Positions 8,625 through 17,541 of a stretch of DNA of 64,000 bases are shown one piece after another. Under the pieces are notes generated by a model, which saw only the letters and a list, made by a program, of their open reading frames with translations, made no database searches and was not told the DNA's origin. This DNA is from Candidatus Poseidonia alphae (GTDB lineage Archaea; Thermoplasmatota; Poseidoniia; Poseidoniales; Poseidoniaceae): the NCBI GenBank assembly GCA_002505405.1, contig DAVD01000046.1, forward strand, positions 35,606 to 99,605. Reading direction: 5' to 3'. A program made the translations under genes and the position numbers. How positions within the stretch are numbered: position 1 is the stretch's first letter; every line of letters starts with the position of its first letter.

Positions 8625-9731
8625 TTAAATTCCGTTGTAAATTGCGATTGCCGCATCGGTTCTGGCCACTGAAACTCTCCAATCATCTTCCGTACCCATG
8701 AGGGCACGAATTGCATCGACATTTTCCGGAATGACATCTGATTCTTGGTGAATCGCTTGGAAGTAATAAAGCGTGTTTCCATCGAGTTTAACACCGTCTT
8801 CCCAAACAAAAATTTCGTGCAGGTCGCCCCACTTGCGGCCGATGTCCCGTGCATACTCCATGACTTCTGCAGTGGTTGTGATGTTGGTCTCACTGCCGTT
8901 CATAATGATGATTCGAGGGTTACTCTTCCACAAATCCAGTACCGACTGGGTCGTCATACCGTGACCTTCAGGCAAGGTGGCAACGATGGAATGGCAGTGC
9001 ATGAGTGTGGTAGGCACCGCAACGGCCATCGAGTTGATGGAAATTTCTGGCTTGACTGTCATGACGTCAGGACCGTGGTGAGATGGAACCTTCAATACCG
9101 GTTTTATGGCATTGATCGGGCCTTTTGCCGAATCCCCTGGATCCGCAGCACGACGTATCATGGTACATTCAACCGACAGCGAACCGCAGTGCTCATACAA
9201 TGGAACCAATGTCCTGGAAAGGCCGGTGGTGTTGCATGATACAACACGAGTCCCTTGGACGTTCATGTTCTCCATGTGGTTGGCCGAGGAGGTGTACGAC
9301 ATTCCGGTCATGGCGTGCTTTTCTCCGCCCTGGAAGATATACTTTACACCCGCTGCGAGGTACTTCTCTTTGTTCGATGCACCAACCTTGCCCGGTGAGC
9401 AATCGACAACGACATCAGCTATTGCAAGGAGGTCCGAAAGTCCACCATCGCACTGGTAACCACCAGCAGCAAAAGCGGCGATCTTAGCCTCGTCATCATA
9501 GGTACAATACAAGGGGTATCCCTTCCTTACGGCGAGGTCGCAACCAAAGGACGGACGGGTCTTGGTCACGCCGATGATCTCCATGTCGTCTTGGGCGTCA
9601 ACCGCATCTGCTACACGCTTTCCGATGGTTCCGTATCCGTTGATGGCTACCTTGATGCTCATGACCCTCTCCATGCCTTGCTCATTGAGGCCCTCAATAA
9701 ACACTTCTTCACTGATAGGGTCCAAATCCAT
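8625..9731 (-). CDS. gap: Glyceraldehyde-3-phosphate dehydrogenase, archaeal type II
   Basis: Oxidises glyceraldehyde-3-phosphate to 1,3-bisphosphoglycerate, or reverses this in gluconeogenesis. The Rossmann glycine motif is VAINGYGTIGKRV and the catalytic cysteine lies in VVSCNTTGLSRT, as in the archaeal class II enzyme. Downstream blocks such as IRRAADPGD and the C-terminal VPENVDA-like region also fit. The frame starts at ATG 9731, 28 bases after an AAAATAA element, which fits a leaderless message. Most homologues start at the equivalent of MSIKVAINGYG, so ATG 9662, preceded by GGAGAGGG, is a serious alternative that would give 345 residues. The gene is divergent from the GXGXG gene. Confidence 0.93.
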   Translation of the reverse strand: MDLDPISEEVFIEGLNEQGMERVMSIKVAINGYGTIGKRVADAVDAQDDMEIIGVTKTRPSFGCDLAVRKGYPLYCTYDDEAKIAAFAAGGYQCDGGLSDLLAIADVVVDCSPGKVGASNKEKYLAAGVKYIFQGGEKHAMTGMSYTSSANHMENMNVQGTRVVSCNTTGLSRTLVPLYEHCGSLSVECTMIRRAADPGDSAKGPINAIKPVLKVPSHHGPDVMTVKPEISINSMAVAVPTTLMHCHSIVATLPEGHGMTTQSVLDLWKSNPRIIIMNGSETNITTTAEVMEYARDIGRKWGDLHEIFVWEDGVKLDGNTLYYFQAIHQESDVIPENVDAIRALMGTEDDWRVSVARTDAAIAIYNGI

Positions 9732-9755
9732 GACAAACCCTCATCAAGAGAACGG

Positions 9756-9762
9756 TTATTTT
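9756..9762 (-). promoter_or_regulatory. TATA-like element for gap
   Basis: AAAATAA on the minus strand, centred 28 bases before ATG 9731. This is the spacing expected for an archaeal leaderless transcript. Confidence 0.45.
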
Positions 9763-9780
9763 GATGGGCAAAGACGGGAG

Positions 9781-9787
9781 GATATTT
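9781..9787 (+). promoter_or_regulatory. TATA-like element for the GXGXG gene
   Basis: GATATTT, centred 29 bases before ATG 9813, is consistent with a leaderless start there and argues against the upstream TTG at 9786. Confidence 0.45.
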
Positions 9788-9812
9788 GAGCAGGAACCAC
9801 GAGCATAGGAAC

Positions 9813-11390
9813 ATGGCGGATGTGTCTGATGTGGTTCAGCGGTCGATGAGCATCAACGAAAAGTTGGGTCCTCGCTTGCAAGCCGCCGCAGAACAAAATG
9901 CAATTCTCAGAATCGGATGGACAAATGCAGGAGATGCTGTCCCGAAAAACGGGGAACTTGGACTCTGCCCCGGCCTTCCAAACGGTTCACGCATCCGTGC
10001 ACTCGGTGTGTTAGGCTCTTGGGTTTCGGCCTTCGGAACCGGTGGTTCATTCACCATCCAAGGTGACGCAGGTTCCTTCCTCGGAGCAGGAAATGACGGC
10101 ACAACCATCGTTTGTGAACGCATGGCTGCGAATTTTACGGGATACCGGATGCGCAGTGGAATCATTACCGTTCTTGACGGCTGTGGAAACGACACTGGGG
10201 CATGTATGGAAGGAGGAGTTTTGGTCGTAAGAGGTGCCTCTGGACAACGTATTGGCGGAGGCATGAAAGACGGCCTCATCGTAGTTCATGGTGACGTTGG
10301 CCCCGACCCCGGCGCAGGAATGGAAGGTGGCCACATCGTCATCAACGGACGATGTCCTACTCCACCCCCTGGTGTTGTTCTTCGACCTCTTAGTGCCAAG
10401 GAAGTGAAGGAGATCAACACCTTGTTGGACGATGAAACCCTTCACGTGCCCGGTGACGCTGTTTGTCTCACGCCCCAAGATGGACTCAAAGTGGAATCCT
10501 TTGGCCATACTGTTTCAGCTGGAGACCTATCACAAGTAGGATTGATGGGGTCCAAAAATCCACCACTCCCACGCTATGCCACGGTTGACACCGTCGCATT
10601 GATCGGGGTTTCGGAAGAAGTCCAATCGCTGGCTCTACCCCTACCGATGCTTCCCTATGTGGAAACAGCATCAAACATGGAACATGATGCTACGGGAGAT
10701 GAAACAGCCACAGAAGTTCTCAACCGTCATCCGGTCATGACCTCGCAACAACCACGGCCTGTAGATGTCCTCTTGGTCAGCGATTCAAATCTCTTAGACT
10801 TGGGCTCTGAACTTCCAACCGCTGGTGGATTTGGCATTGACTTTGATAACCTTCCCAATATGAACGCAGAAGAGGTTGACGGTTTGCTTGTTGCTCTTCG
10901 CTCCCTTGCAAAAGAACATGCTCCCGTGATCTTTGTTCAAGGCATCAGTCGAATTCAGTCCCTCCATCAACGGGCTCAATATCATTCGGTCGATGTTGCT
11001 ATGGTTAGAATTGAAGATGGCTCAGGACTTTCAGAAGCAGCCGCACTTCCGATGACCGGACGTTCAAAGAAGGCCCACATTACTACGCCAACAGTTCAAA
11101 CTGGATTCCTACTCGGCTTTGCAGCAAACGGACACGATTTGGCTGTATTGGTCGCATCGGGAGCCAACATCATCTCCTGCGAAGCACCGATGGCTGATGG
11201 CATGGACATTGCATACTGGCTGCAAGGAACACAAGAAGAACTTGCTCAGCATCTTCGACGCATAGGCGTTGATAGCATCGACCTGTTGGATCGTTCTTAC
11301 CTCCGTGCGCTTGACCACGAAACAGCGGCTGTGAGCGGACTACGACTTTCAGGTTATGACCGACCCCTTCCGCATTGGTTTGCACGTTAG
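9813..11390 (+). CDS. GXGXG-domain protein related to glutamate synthase C-terminal regions
   Basis: A 525-residue cytoplasmic protein. Residues about 30-200 contain a GXGXG right-handed helix, with repeats ending in GGGMKDGLIVVHGD, GAGMEGGHIVING and similar. This fold occurs in the third domain of glutamate synthase and in FwdC of formylmethanofuran dehydrogenase. The second half (about 250-525) has helical and Rossmann-like character. It ends with a segment (MDIAYWLQGTQEELAQHL, then IDLLDRSYLRAL) that resembles the end of the glutamate synthase FMN domain, but the cysteine and FMN motifs of an active GltB core are not visible. It may be a regulatory or scaffold paralogue, and its activity is unknown. 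Start at ATG 9813 is supported by a TATA-like element. Its TAG stop overlaps the Shine-Dalgarno of pheT. Confidence 0.72.
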   Translation: MADVSDVVQRSMSINEKLGPRLQAAAEQNAILRIGWTNAGDAVPKNGELGLCPGLPNGSRIRALGVLGSWVSAFGTGGSFTIQGDAGSFLGAGNDGTTIVCERMAANFTGYRMRSGIITVLDGCGNDTGACMEGGVLVVRGASGQRIGGGMKDGLIVVHGDVGPDPGAGMEGGHIVINGRCPTPPPGVVLRPLSAKEVKEINTLLDDETLHVPGDAVCLTPQDGLKVESFGHTVSAGDLSQVGLMGSKNPPLPRYATVDTVALIGVSEEVQSLALPLPMLPYVETASNMEHDATGDETATEVLNRHPVMTSQQPRPVDVLLVSDSNLLDLGSELPTAGGFGIDFDNLPNMNAEEVDGLLVALRSLAKEHAPVIFVQGISRIQSLHQRAQYHSVDVAMVRIEDGSGLSEAAALPMTGRSKKAHITTPTVQTGFLLGFAANGHDLAVLVASGANIISCEAPMADGMDIAYWLQGTQEELAQHLRRIGVDSIDLLDRSYLRALDHETAAVSGLRLSGYDRPLPHWFAR

Positions 11391-11395
11391 GTGAT
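11389..11395 (+). promoter_or_regulatory. Shine-Dalgarno of pheT overlapping upstream stop
   Basis: AGGTGAT overlaps the TAG stop (11388-11390) of the GXGXG gene and lies five bases before ATG 11401. It supports ATG 11401 over the in-frame TTG at 11395. Confidence 0.65.
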
Positions 11396-11400
11396 TGATC

Positions 11401-13149
11401 ATGCCGACTATATCCGTCCCTCAATCCTTGCTAAGAACGCTCCTCAGCAATCATGGAATCGTCCATGATGTAGAAACGATGGGAGACCAACTTCCGTTGA
11501 TGGGCACCGATATTGACACCTGCAACGAAGCGACGCTCGACATAGAAATATTCCCCGACCGCCCTGACCTGCTCAGTGGAGAAACATTGGCGTATGCAAT
11601 TCGTCCGTTCCTCCATGGCGCTCCGGCAATACCGGAGATTGAAACCAAGCCAAGCGGCATCACAATGCACGTTGAACCAAGTTTGGCCACCATCCGACCC
11701 ATCGTGATGGGGGCGGTTGTGAAGGGGGTCGTCTTAACCGACGATGCTGAAGAACAAGAAGCGTTCATCAAAGCACTCATGGACCACCAAGAAAAGTTAC
11801 ACTTTGCACTTGGTCGTGGCCGGAAACGGGCCTCAATCGGTGTTCACGACCTTAATTCAATCAAACCCCCGTTTAACGTCATTGCTGCCCCTGGAAGTCA
11901 CTCGTTCATACCGCTGGGAGAAGAGGTTCCAATGGACATGACCACCATTCTCACACAACACCCAAAAGGAGTAGATTATGCTCACTTGCTGGATGGCATG
12001 AACGCTTATCCGCTTATTCTTGACTCGAATGAGGACGTACTCTCATTCCCTCCAATTATCAACGGCAACCACACGACGGTGACGACAACTACTCGAGACT
12101 TTTTCATTGATGTAACCGGATGGGACCAACGTGCTTGTGAAGCGTCTCTCATGTTGATTTGCTTGCAACTTCAAGAGCGTGGTGGGAAGATCGAGACCGT
12201 TGAAGTTACGACCTGCGACCGTGAGGTCATAACAACACCAAACGGCACTGGAAAATCCCACCTCGTACCTGAAGAATTGGTGACGGGCTTACTTGGCCGA
12301 CACTTTTCAGACGATGAACTCAACCATGCAATCAACCGTATGGGTGGGTGTTTTGTCGGCAAGAAGGATGCACCTCCCGGTTCACCAAAACATGCAACAA
12401 AAATGTCCGAGGTATCTGAGGGGAATCGTTTCCTTGAATTCACCATGCCTCGTTGGCGCTTTGACATCCTCCATCCCGTAGATTTGGTCGAGGATATCGC
12501 GATTGGGCACGGGTATGAAGACCTTGGCGTAGATCAACCGGTCGCACAACTCACGGCTCAGCCACGCCCCGACCACAACATGAGGCGACGTCTACGTGAA
12601 TCCATGCAAGGGCTTGGGTTGATGCAAATTCAATCCCTCACACTTTCGAACGAGACGGACCAATTCACCAACATGCGCTGGAATCAAGACCACGCTGCTA
12701 CCGTCATCACGAACCCCATTACCGTCGACCACACCATGTTACGCCAATTTTTATTGCCTGGATTGCTTCGTTTACTCGCAACCAATCGCCACCACGACCT
12801 ACCGCAAGGCGTCTATGAGCTTGGGACCGTCGTAAGAAACCATGCGAATTCGGACCGAATGGCCTTCTTGATGGCTGAGCGCAGTGGAGGCTTTGCGGCG
12901 GTAAGAGGGAGGATACAAGCCCTATGCACCGACTTGGGCGTGTCAAACTGGCGTGCTGAACCTTTGGAAGAAGGAGATGGACCGTGGCTTGCTGGACGTG
13001 GATCAAAACTCATCATCAACGATTCATGGGTTGGTTGTTTTGGTGAAATTGACCCATCTGTGGCGATGAAGTATGAATTACGGGTCCCGATTAACGGTGC
13101 TGAAATTGATGTCACTGCCCTCGTTAATCTTCTTGAAGATCCCGTCTGA
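11401..13149 (+). CDS. pheT: Phenylalanyl-tRNA synthetase beta subunit (archaeal type)
   Basis: A 582-residue subunit of the alpha2-beta2 PheRS that charges tRNA-Phe with phenylalanine. The archaeal/eukaryotic short beta form is recognised by LDIEIFPDRPDLLSGE near residue 45, the B3/B4-type region (RASIGVHDLNSI, NGNHTTVTTTTRDFFIDVTG) and the B5 domain ending in the ILHPVDLVEDIAIGHGYEDL block. A catalytic-like domain follows, with GVYELGTVV and the terminal INGAEIDV. It lacks the bacterial OB-fold and anticodon-binding extensions, as expected. pheS is not nearby. The gene follows the GXGXG gene with its ribosome binding site on the stop codon and is followed after nine bases by the SRAP gene. 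Confidence 0.93.
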   Translation: MPTISVPQSLLRTLLSNHGIVHDVETMGDQLPLMGTDIDTCNEATLDIEIFPDRPDLLSGETLAYAIRPFLHGAPAIPEIETKPSGITMHVEPSLATIRPIVMGAVVKGVVLTDDAEEQEAFIKALMDHQEKLHFALGRGRKRASIGVHDLNSIKPPFNVIAAPGSHSFIPLGEEVPMDMTTILTQHPKGVDYAHLLDGMNAYPLILDSNEDVLSFPPIINGNHTTVTTTTRDFFIDVTGWDQRACEASLMLICLQLQERGGKIETVEVTTCDREVITTPNGTGKSHLVPEELVTGLLGRHFSDDELNHAINRMGGCFVGKKDAPPGSPKHATKMSEVSEGNRFLEFTMPRWRFDILHPVDLVEDIAIGHGYEDLGVDQPVAQLTAQPRPDHNMRRRLRESMQGLGLMQIQSLTLSNETDQFTNMRWNQDHAATVITNPITVDHTMLRQFLLPGLLRLLATNRHHDLPQGVYELGTVVRNHANSDRMAFLMAERSGGFAAVRGRIQALCTDLGVSNWRAEPLEEGDGPWLAGRGSKLIINDSWVGCFGEIDPSVAMKYELRVPINGAEIDVTALVNLLEDPV

Positions 13150-13158
13150 GGAATCGTC

Positions 13159-13836
13159 GTGTGCGGGCGATTTGCATTAGGACGGCCAATCGAAGAAATC
13201 GCAAGAGAGGTTCGCAGTGAACCGCTATCGGATTTGACCCCCTTTGCACCTTCATGGAATGTATCTCCCCAACAATGGGTACCAGTCATCACCCAAACCG
13301 GTGTTCACAGCGAAAAGAATGTCCCTCGCCACATGCGTTTGATGCGGTGGGGCTTGCGCCCTTCATGGGCGAAAACGTCCCCAAGAGAACCCATCAACGC
13401 TCGATGTGAAACAGCTCATGAGAAGCCGATGTTTCGCAATGCATGGAAACAACGCCGAGGGGTCATACCTGCTGACGGTTGGTACGAGTGGATGAGTACG
13501 CCACAAGGGAAAGCACCGTGGTACCATTTTCACATGGACGAATCAACATGCTACATGGCGGTTTTATGGGAAACATGGAACCATGAAGGTTCTTCATTGG
13601 AATCCTTTGCGATTTTGACAACGGAAGCCAATCAAGATTGCAAAGAGGTTCATCGGCGAATGCCCGTCCTGATTGAGACGCATGAGTTGAAATCATGGCT
13701 TGAGGGTTCACTGACGTTGACTCCAACACCAGAAGGGCGAGTTGACCGACACCCTGTTTCACGACGCGTCAACAACACTACCAACGAGGGCCCGGAATTG
13801 TCAGAGCCCATCCCGAGGTTGTTCATTCAGGAGTAG
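13159..13836 (+). CDS. SRAP domain protein (YedK/HMCES-like abasic-site shield)
   Basis: A 225-residue SOS-response-associated peptidase domain protein. It starts at GTG followed directly by Cys2, which after removal of Met1 forms the thiazolidine crosslink to abasic sites in single-stranded DNA. The other conserved residues are visible: PINARCET (Asn, about 77), ADGWYEW (Glu, about 112) and VHRRMPVLI (His, about 163). In the family it protects abasic sites during replication and removes the crosslink by itself. The GTG is fixed by the invariant Cys2 and a GAGG just upstream. The 3' end overlaps the convergent small gene by ten bases. Confidence 0.92.
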   Translation: MCGRFALGRPIEEIAREVRSEPLSDLTPFAPSWNVSPQQWVPVITQTGVHSEKNVPRHMRLMRWGLRPSWAKTSPREPINARCETAHEKPMFRNAWKQRRGVIPADGWYEWMSTPQGKAPWYHFHMDESTCYMAVLWETWNHEGSSLESFAILTTEANQDCKEVHRRMPVLIETHELKSWLEGSLTLTPTPEGRVDRHPVSRRVNNTTNEGPELSEPIPRLFIQE

Positions 13837-14219
13837 GGCACGTATGTACCGTCGCTGTCTTTGCTGTGCGGAGTGGGTTCGAAACTTCCATCAGCCTTCT
13901 TTTTGTAATGATAGCCATCGGTATGATGAACCCAACTGAATGAAGGCTCTTTGCTGGATTCGTCGGCTTGTGTTTGAACTGCTTCGCTTGATTGGTCTGT
14001 AACACCATCATAATTGACCGATTGGTCAGTGGCTGCCTCAACCGCAGAAGAACCATCACCAAACAATGCGAGTGCATCCTTGTATGCAGATGCATCAACC
14101 GTAGTGGAAGGTGCCCGAGCATTCGGGTCTTCTCCTTTTTTGTAAGTAATTGAAGGAGGCGGTGCTTCATCCAATTCGAGGACCTCTTGCTTTTTCTTGA
14201 AGGGCCATATCGGAGCCAT
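13827..14219 (-). CDS. Small hypothetical protein with aromatic/charged C-terminal motif
   Basis: A frame of 130 residues from ATG 14219, beginning MAPIWPFKKKQEVLELDE. The N-terminus is basic, the middle is acidic and low-complexity with Ser, Asp and Gln, and the last 35 residues are rich in Tyr, His and Trp (FSWVHHTDGYHYKKKADGSF, then DGTYVPYS). There is no signal peptide or transmembrane helix. I do not recognise the family. A longer version reaching upstream ATGs would overlap the divergent secreted-protein gene, so I prefer the shorter start, which leaves 75 bases for two promoters. Its stop lies inside the 3' end of the SRAP gene. Confidence 0.6.
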   Translation of the reverse strand: MAPIWPFKKKQEVLELDEAPPPSITYKKGEDPNARAPSTTVDASAYKDALALFGDGSSAVEAATDQSVNYDGVTDQSSEAVQTQADESSKEPSFSWVHHTDGYHYKKKADGSFEPTPHSKDSDGTYVPYS

Positions 14220-14268
14220 GGTGTTCCGAGCCTCATCCTGTTCAAGAAACCTGCGAACGAGCATTGAA

Positions 14269-14277
14269 CAAAATAAG
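14269..14277 (+). promoter_or_regulatory. TATA-like element for the secreted protein at 14295
   Basis: CAAAATAAG is centred about 22 bases before ATG 14295 in the divergent intergenic region, consistent with a leaderless message. Confidence 0.45.
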
Positions 14278-14294
14278 CAAGTCATTGAAAGGGA

Positions 14295-16790
14295 ATGTCC
14301 TTTCGGAGAACCATGCGATGGATGGGGTTGGCGCTTCTTGTCATGTTGCATACCCTAGCCCCTCTAGCTCATGCTGAACCCGAACCGAATGCAAGAGAAG
14401 GAGATATCGCAGGCATCACGGCGCCCAGTGAAGTGATTGTCCACCCGGGCGAAACCGTCAACGCTTACATTACGCTGCACAATCTTGTTACCGTCAATCA
14501 AGAGTTTACGATTTCTGTTGCATCCATGCCATCAATGCTGAATGCTGGAAACCTACCCCTCTCTGAAGTGCTTGTACCAAACCATTTGAGACAAATGGTC
14601 TTTGGAATATCAGCCGACATGAACGCAGTCTTTGCAACCCATCAAGTCGAATTTAGTGTGACAACTGATTATGACATGACCTATTCTGAATCCGTGTGGA
14701 TGAACGTCACCATCGCCCCTTATTCCGATCTTAATTTCGGCTCAGACAATACAACGAAACTTACGGTGGATGAACTGGTTCGAACAGGAGTGGCTGTCAA
14801 CATCACCAACAATGCTTCGCTTCCAGATAACGTCACGTTTGATCTGTACAGCCCCTCTGGTTGGAATTGGGGTTGGAGCATTGAATCAAATCCCGATGGA
14901 AATGCCTACCTTGACCTCAATCCAAACAGTCTTGCCTACGTCTATTTTTGGATTGACGTTCCCGCCGTTGTAAATGGAATGCCTCTAGCTGGTACTGGCC
15001 CGAGGTTTACCTTGACAGCGATATCGGGCCTGGACAAGGCCATGGTTTCGTGGTCTTTTGACCTGCATATGAATGAAAAACGTAACGTAAGTATCGATGA
15101 AGTGGAAGAATACATTGAACTCGCCCCGGGAGAAGATGGTCGTTTGCTCGTCTCTGTGCGAAACGTAGGAAACACTCCAAACCGATTGAACCTCACGCTC
15201 CAAGGGTTGGACGAACAAGGAGAACCACTGCAAGGCTACCCTGCATCGGACCGATTCAACTACACCGGGTGGACAGTAGCCCTTTTCGGAGGACTCGAAG
15301 AATTGTTACTCCAACCCAATGAATCCCGAACGGTTGAAATTGGAATTCAGTCACCGAACATGTTCAGTGGCGAATTGAATGTTGAGTTGCAAGTTTTTGC
15401 AAACGGTGCTCAAGAACTCTCCAAGGCGACAAGAGTCAAAGCAAGCATTAACCGAACGACCAGTGCAATCCTTTCATACACTCACGAGGGATGTTTAGCG
15501 CTGATCTCTGACATACCCTGCATGAACAGTTTAACCGTCAAAAACACAGGGAATTCATACAATTCGTTCAGCCTTCGCATCGATGATGTTTCGGATGAAT
15601 TTACGGCGTCAATCGCCCAAGAGTCCATCCTAACTCAAGCCGGTCAAACAAAGGCATTCTCAGATGTCTTCATCAACGTGACTAAAGGTACTTTGGCCTT
15701 CACTCAAGGTGAAGTAATAATCGAACTGCTCGGTGATGAACTCACAGTTCTGGACAGCGTTAGCATTCCTGTCAAAGCAGCACCGGTAGTAAATTGGTCC
15801 TTGGGTGGAATCGTTGAAGATATTAGTGCTAAAAATCGCTTATCAATCGCTTTTGATGTTCGCAACGACGGAAATGCAATCGACGGTTTTGTTGTTCAAC
15901 TCCAATCCAGCCATTCAGCCCCCATGGGTTTGATCCCGCCCCAAGGAGCAGTCTATGAAGAGGATATTGAGTACCCACGGTCCTTCCAACTCAACGGTGT
16001 TCCGTTGGGCTCGAACCTAACCATTCGGGCATGGATTGACTTACCAACCGACCAAACAAGCAACGGAACGGTGTTCATCAACACCACCATCACTTCGATT
16101 TTTGCCTCCGAGGAACAAATGTTTTTGCACACATCACAAGCTGATTATTTGGGCACACCATGGCAGGATTCAAAGGAAGTTGATGAAGGGCGTAATTGGA
16201 ACCAGATTGCAGCCACCGCATGGGCGTACACAAAGGCTTGGTCGGGTGTGATTTTCGCCATCATCTTTTCCGGCTTGATCATCTACAAAGCCCTGACAGA
16301 CCGCCAACGTAGAATCCAAAACGATGCAATTTTGCCTTACCAGAACGTTGAATCCGATGCATCGGATTGGATGAATAAATTCCAACCCGCAACGGTCCCC
16401 GCAAGTGAACCCACACTCATGAACGATGCCCCTCAAGTACCCAAAGAAGCTTTTGAAGCAGTGTTCCGACAACAAGCTGGAACTTCGCATCCTTCCGCAC
16501 CACCTGTGGACGAAAGACTCAGGGTCGCCGCCACATTGGTTCTTGACGCAAGGACAACCCAGGCCAGTTTGGAAAAAGCAGATTCTCTACTCGGAGAGAT
16601 TCAAACAAAAGGAACTGCTCAGCCCCATCCACTCAACCAGAAATTAGAACCACAAAACCACTCGTCCACCCTCACCGTTCGCCAGGACCCGCACAATGTC
16701 ATGCCTGCCCCGCCAAGCAGTCCAACAGAAATGGCTCATGTCCCGCTACCAGACCTGAACCAAGAGGCTGACGACGACCTGGACTTTTAG
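14295..16790 (+). CDS. Secreted, C-terminally anchored NEW3/CARDB-like protein
   Basis: An 831-residue surface protein. Residues 1-28 form a signal peptide (MGLALLVMLHTLAPLAHA core). Residues about 30-630 are Asn-Thr-rich beta-sandwich repeats with the phrases NTGNSYNSFSL, NVGNTPNRLNL and NDGNAIDGFVV, typical of NEW3/CARDB domains, and many N-x-S/T sequons. One membrane helix follows (VIFAIIFSGLIIYKAL, about 650-667), and then a roughly 160-residue cytoplasmic tail rich in Pro, Gln and Ala with a helical segment. It contains no catalytic motif, and its role is probably structural or adhesive. Its stop TAG overlaps the ribosome binding site of rnhB, so the two genes are probably co-transcribed. 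Confidence 0.78.
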   Translation: MSFRRTMRWMGLALLVMLHTLAPLAHAEPEPNAREGDIAGITAPSEVIVHPGETVNAYITLHNLVTVNQEFTISVASMPSMLNAGNLPLSEVLVPNHLRQMVFGISADMNAVFATHQVEFSVTTDYDMTYSESVWMNVTIAPYSDLNFGSDNTTKLTVDELVRTGVAVNITNNASLPDNVTFDLYSPSGWNWGWSIESNPDGNAYLDLNPNSLAYVYFWIDVPAVVNGMPLAGTGPRFTLTAISGLDKAMVSWSFDLHMNEKRNVSIDEVEEYIELAPGEDGRLLVSVRNVGNTPNRLNLTLQGLDEQGEPLQGYPASDRFNYTGWTVALFGGLEELLLQPNESRTVEIGIQSPNMFSGELNVELQVFANGAQELSKATRVKASINRTTSAILSYTHEGCLALISDIPCMNSLTVKNTGNSYNSFSLRIDDVSDEFTASIAQESILTQAGQTKAFSDVFINVTKGTLAFTQGEVIIELLGDELTVLDSVSIPVKAAPVVNWSLGGIVEDISAKNRLSIAFDVRNDGNAIDGFVVQLQSSHSAPMGLIPPQGAVYEEDIEYPRSFQLNGVPLGSNLTIRAWIDLPTDQTSNGTVFINTTITSIFASEEQMFLHTSQADYLGTPWQDSKEVDEGRNWNQIAATAWAYTKAWSGVIFAIIFSGLIIYKALTDRQRRIQNDAILPYQNVESDASDWMNKFQPATVPASEPTLMNDAPQVPKEAFEAVFRQQAGTSHPSAPPVDERLRVAATLVLDARTTQASLEKADSLLGEIQTKGTAQPHPLNQKLEPQNHSSTLTVRQDPHNVMPAPPSSPTEMAHVPLPDLNQEADDDLDF

Positions 16791-16794
16791 GTGG
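16789..16794 (+). promoter_or_regulatory. Shine-Dalgarno of rnhB overlapping upstream stop
   Basis: AGGTGG overlaps the TAG stop at 16788-16790 and lies six bases before ATG 16801, the same TAGGTG arrangement as before pheT. Confidence 0.6.
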
Positions 16795-16800
16795 AACACC

Positions 16801-17541
16801 ATGTGGGAAATTGGAGTTGATGAAGCCGGCAGAGGGCCAGTTCTTGGCCCCCTCGTTGTCGCAGCATGTGCAATTCCAACAAAGGACATACCGCTTCTAA
16901 AGGCCATAGGTGTCAAGGATTCGAAGTATCTCAGTTCCAAACGTCGAAAAGAGATTGAAACATGGTTCAATGAACAAGCAGAAGAACGGGGATGGAAGAA
17001 ATCGCTCATCAACTGCACTCCAAGACGAATCGATACGGCTCTTATGGCGGACGGGCTCAATTGGTTAGAAGTACGAGCATTTGGGGAAGCATTGACCGGA
17101 TTACAAATACGAGAGTCAGTGAACATCACCAACGACGCTTGTGATGTCAATGAACAACGCTTCACTCAACGCATATCCGATCAACTTCTAACTTGGCCCT
17201 GGAAGGATTCCCAAATGCAAAGTTTCCACAAAGCAGACGAGCGTTTTCCGATAGTGAGCATGGCGAGTATACTGGCGAAGGAAGAACGAGATCGGTGCAT
17301 TGCAGAACTCGCTGCAATGATTGGTCAATCGGTGGGCTCTGGCTACCCCAGTGACCCGAACACAAAGAATGCACTTCACCTCTTGATTTCCAATGAAGGA
17401 ATTCATGAGGATGTCCGTTGGGGGTGGGCTACTGCGACCCGCTACTGGAACAACAATTGCATAGGCGACGTTCCCGTTCGAGGGGCACCTCGGACCGTTC
17501 AACACTCCCTGTTTGACGAAGATGATGCAAGCATTTCATGA
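16801..17541 (+). CDS. rnhB: Ribonuclease HII
   Basis: Removes RNA primers and single ribonucleotides from DNA. The protein is 246 residues. The type 2 active site is complete: DEAGRGPVLGPLVVA (Asp6, Glu7), a third acid in NDACDVNEQ (about 105) and the fourth in FHKADERFPIVSMASILAKE (about 138). GSGYPSDPNT is the conserved C-terminal substrate loop. The gene overlaps gltX in an ATGA arrangement, so translation of the two is coupled. It is preceded by a clear Shine-Dalgarno. Confidence 0.95.
   Translation: MWEIGVDEAGRGPVLGPLVVAACAIPTKDIPLLKAIGVKDSKYLSSKRRKEIETWFNEQAEERGWKKSLINCTPRRIDTALMADGLNWLEVRAFGEALTGLQIRESVNITNDACDVNEQRFTQRISDQLLTWPWKDSQMQSFHKADERFPIVSMASILAKEERDRCIAELAAMIGQSVGSGYPSDPNTKNALHLLISNEGIHEDVRWGWATATRYWNNNCIGDVPVRGAPRTVQHSLFDEDDASIS

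Noticed and set aside
8745..9239. Plus-strand open frame of 164 codons
   Set aside because: It is entirely antisense to gap, whose active-site motifs are unambiguous on the minus strand.
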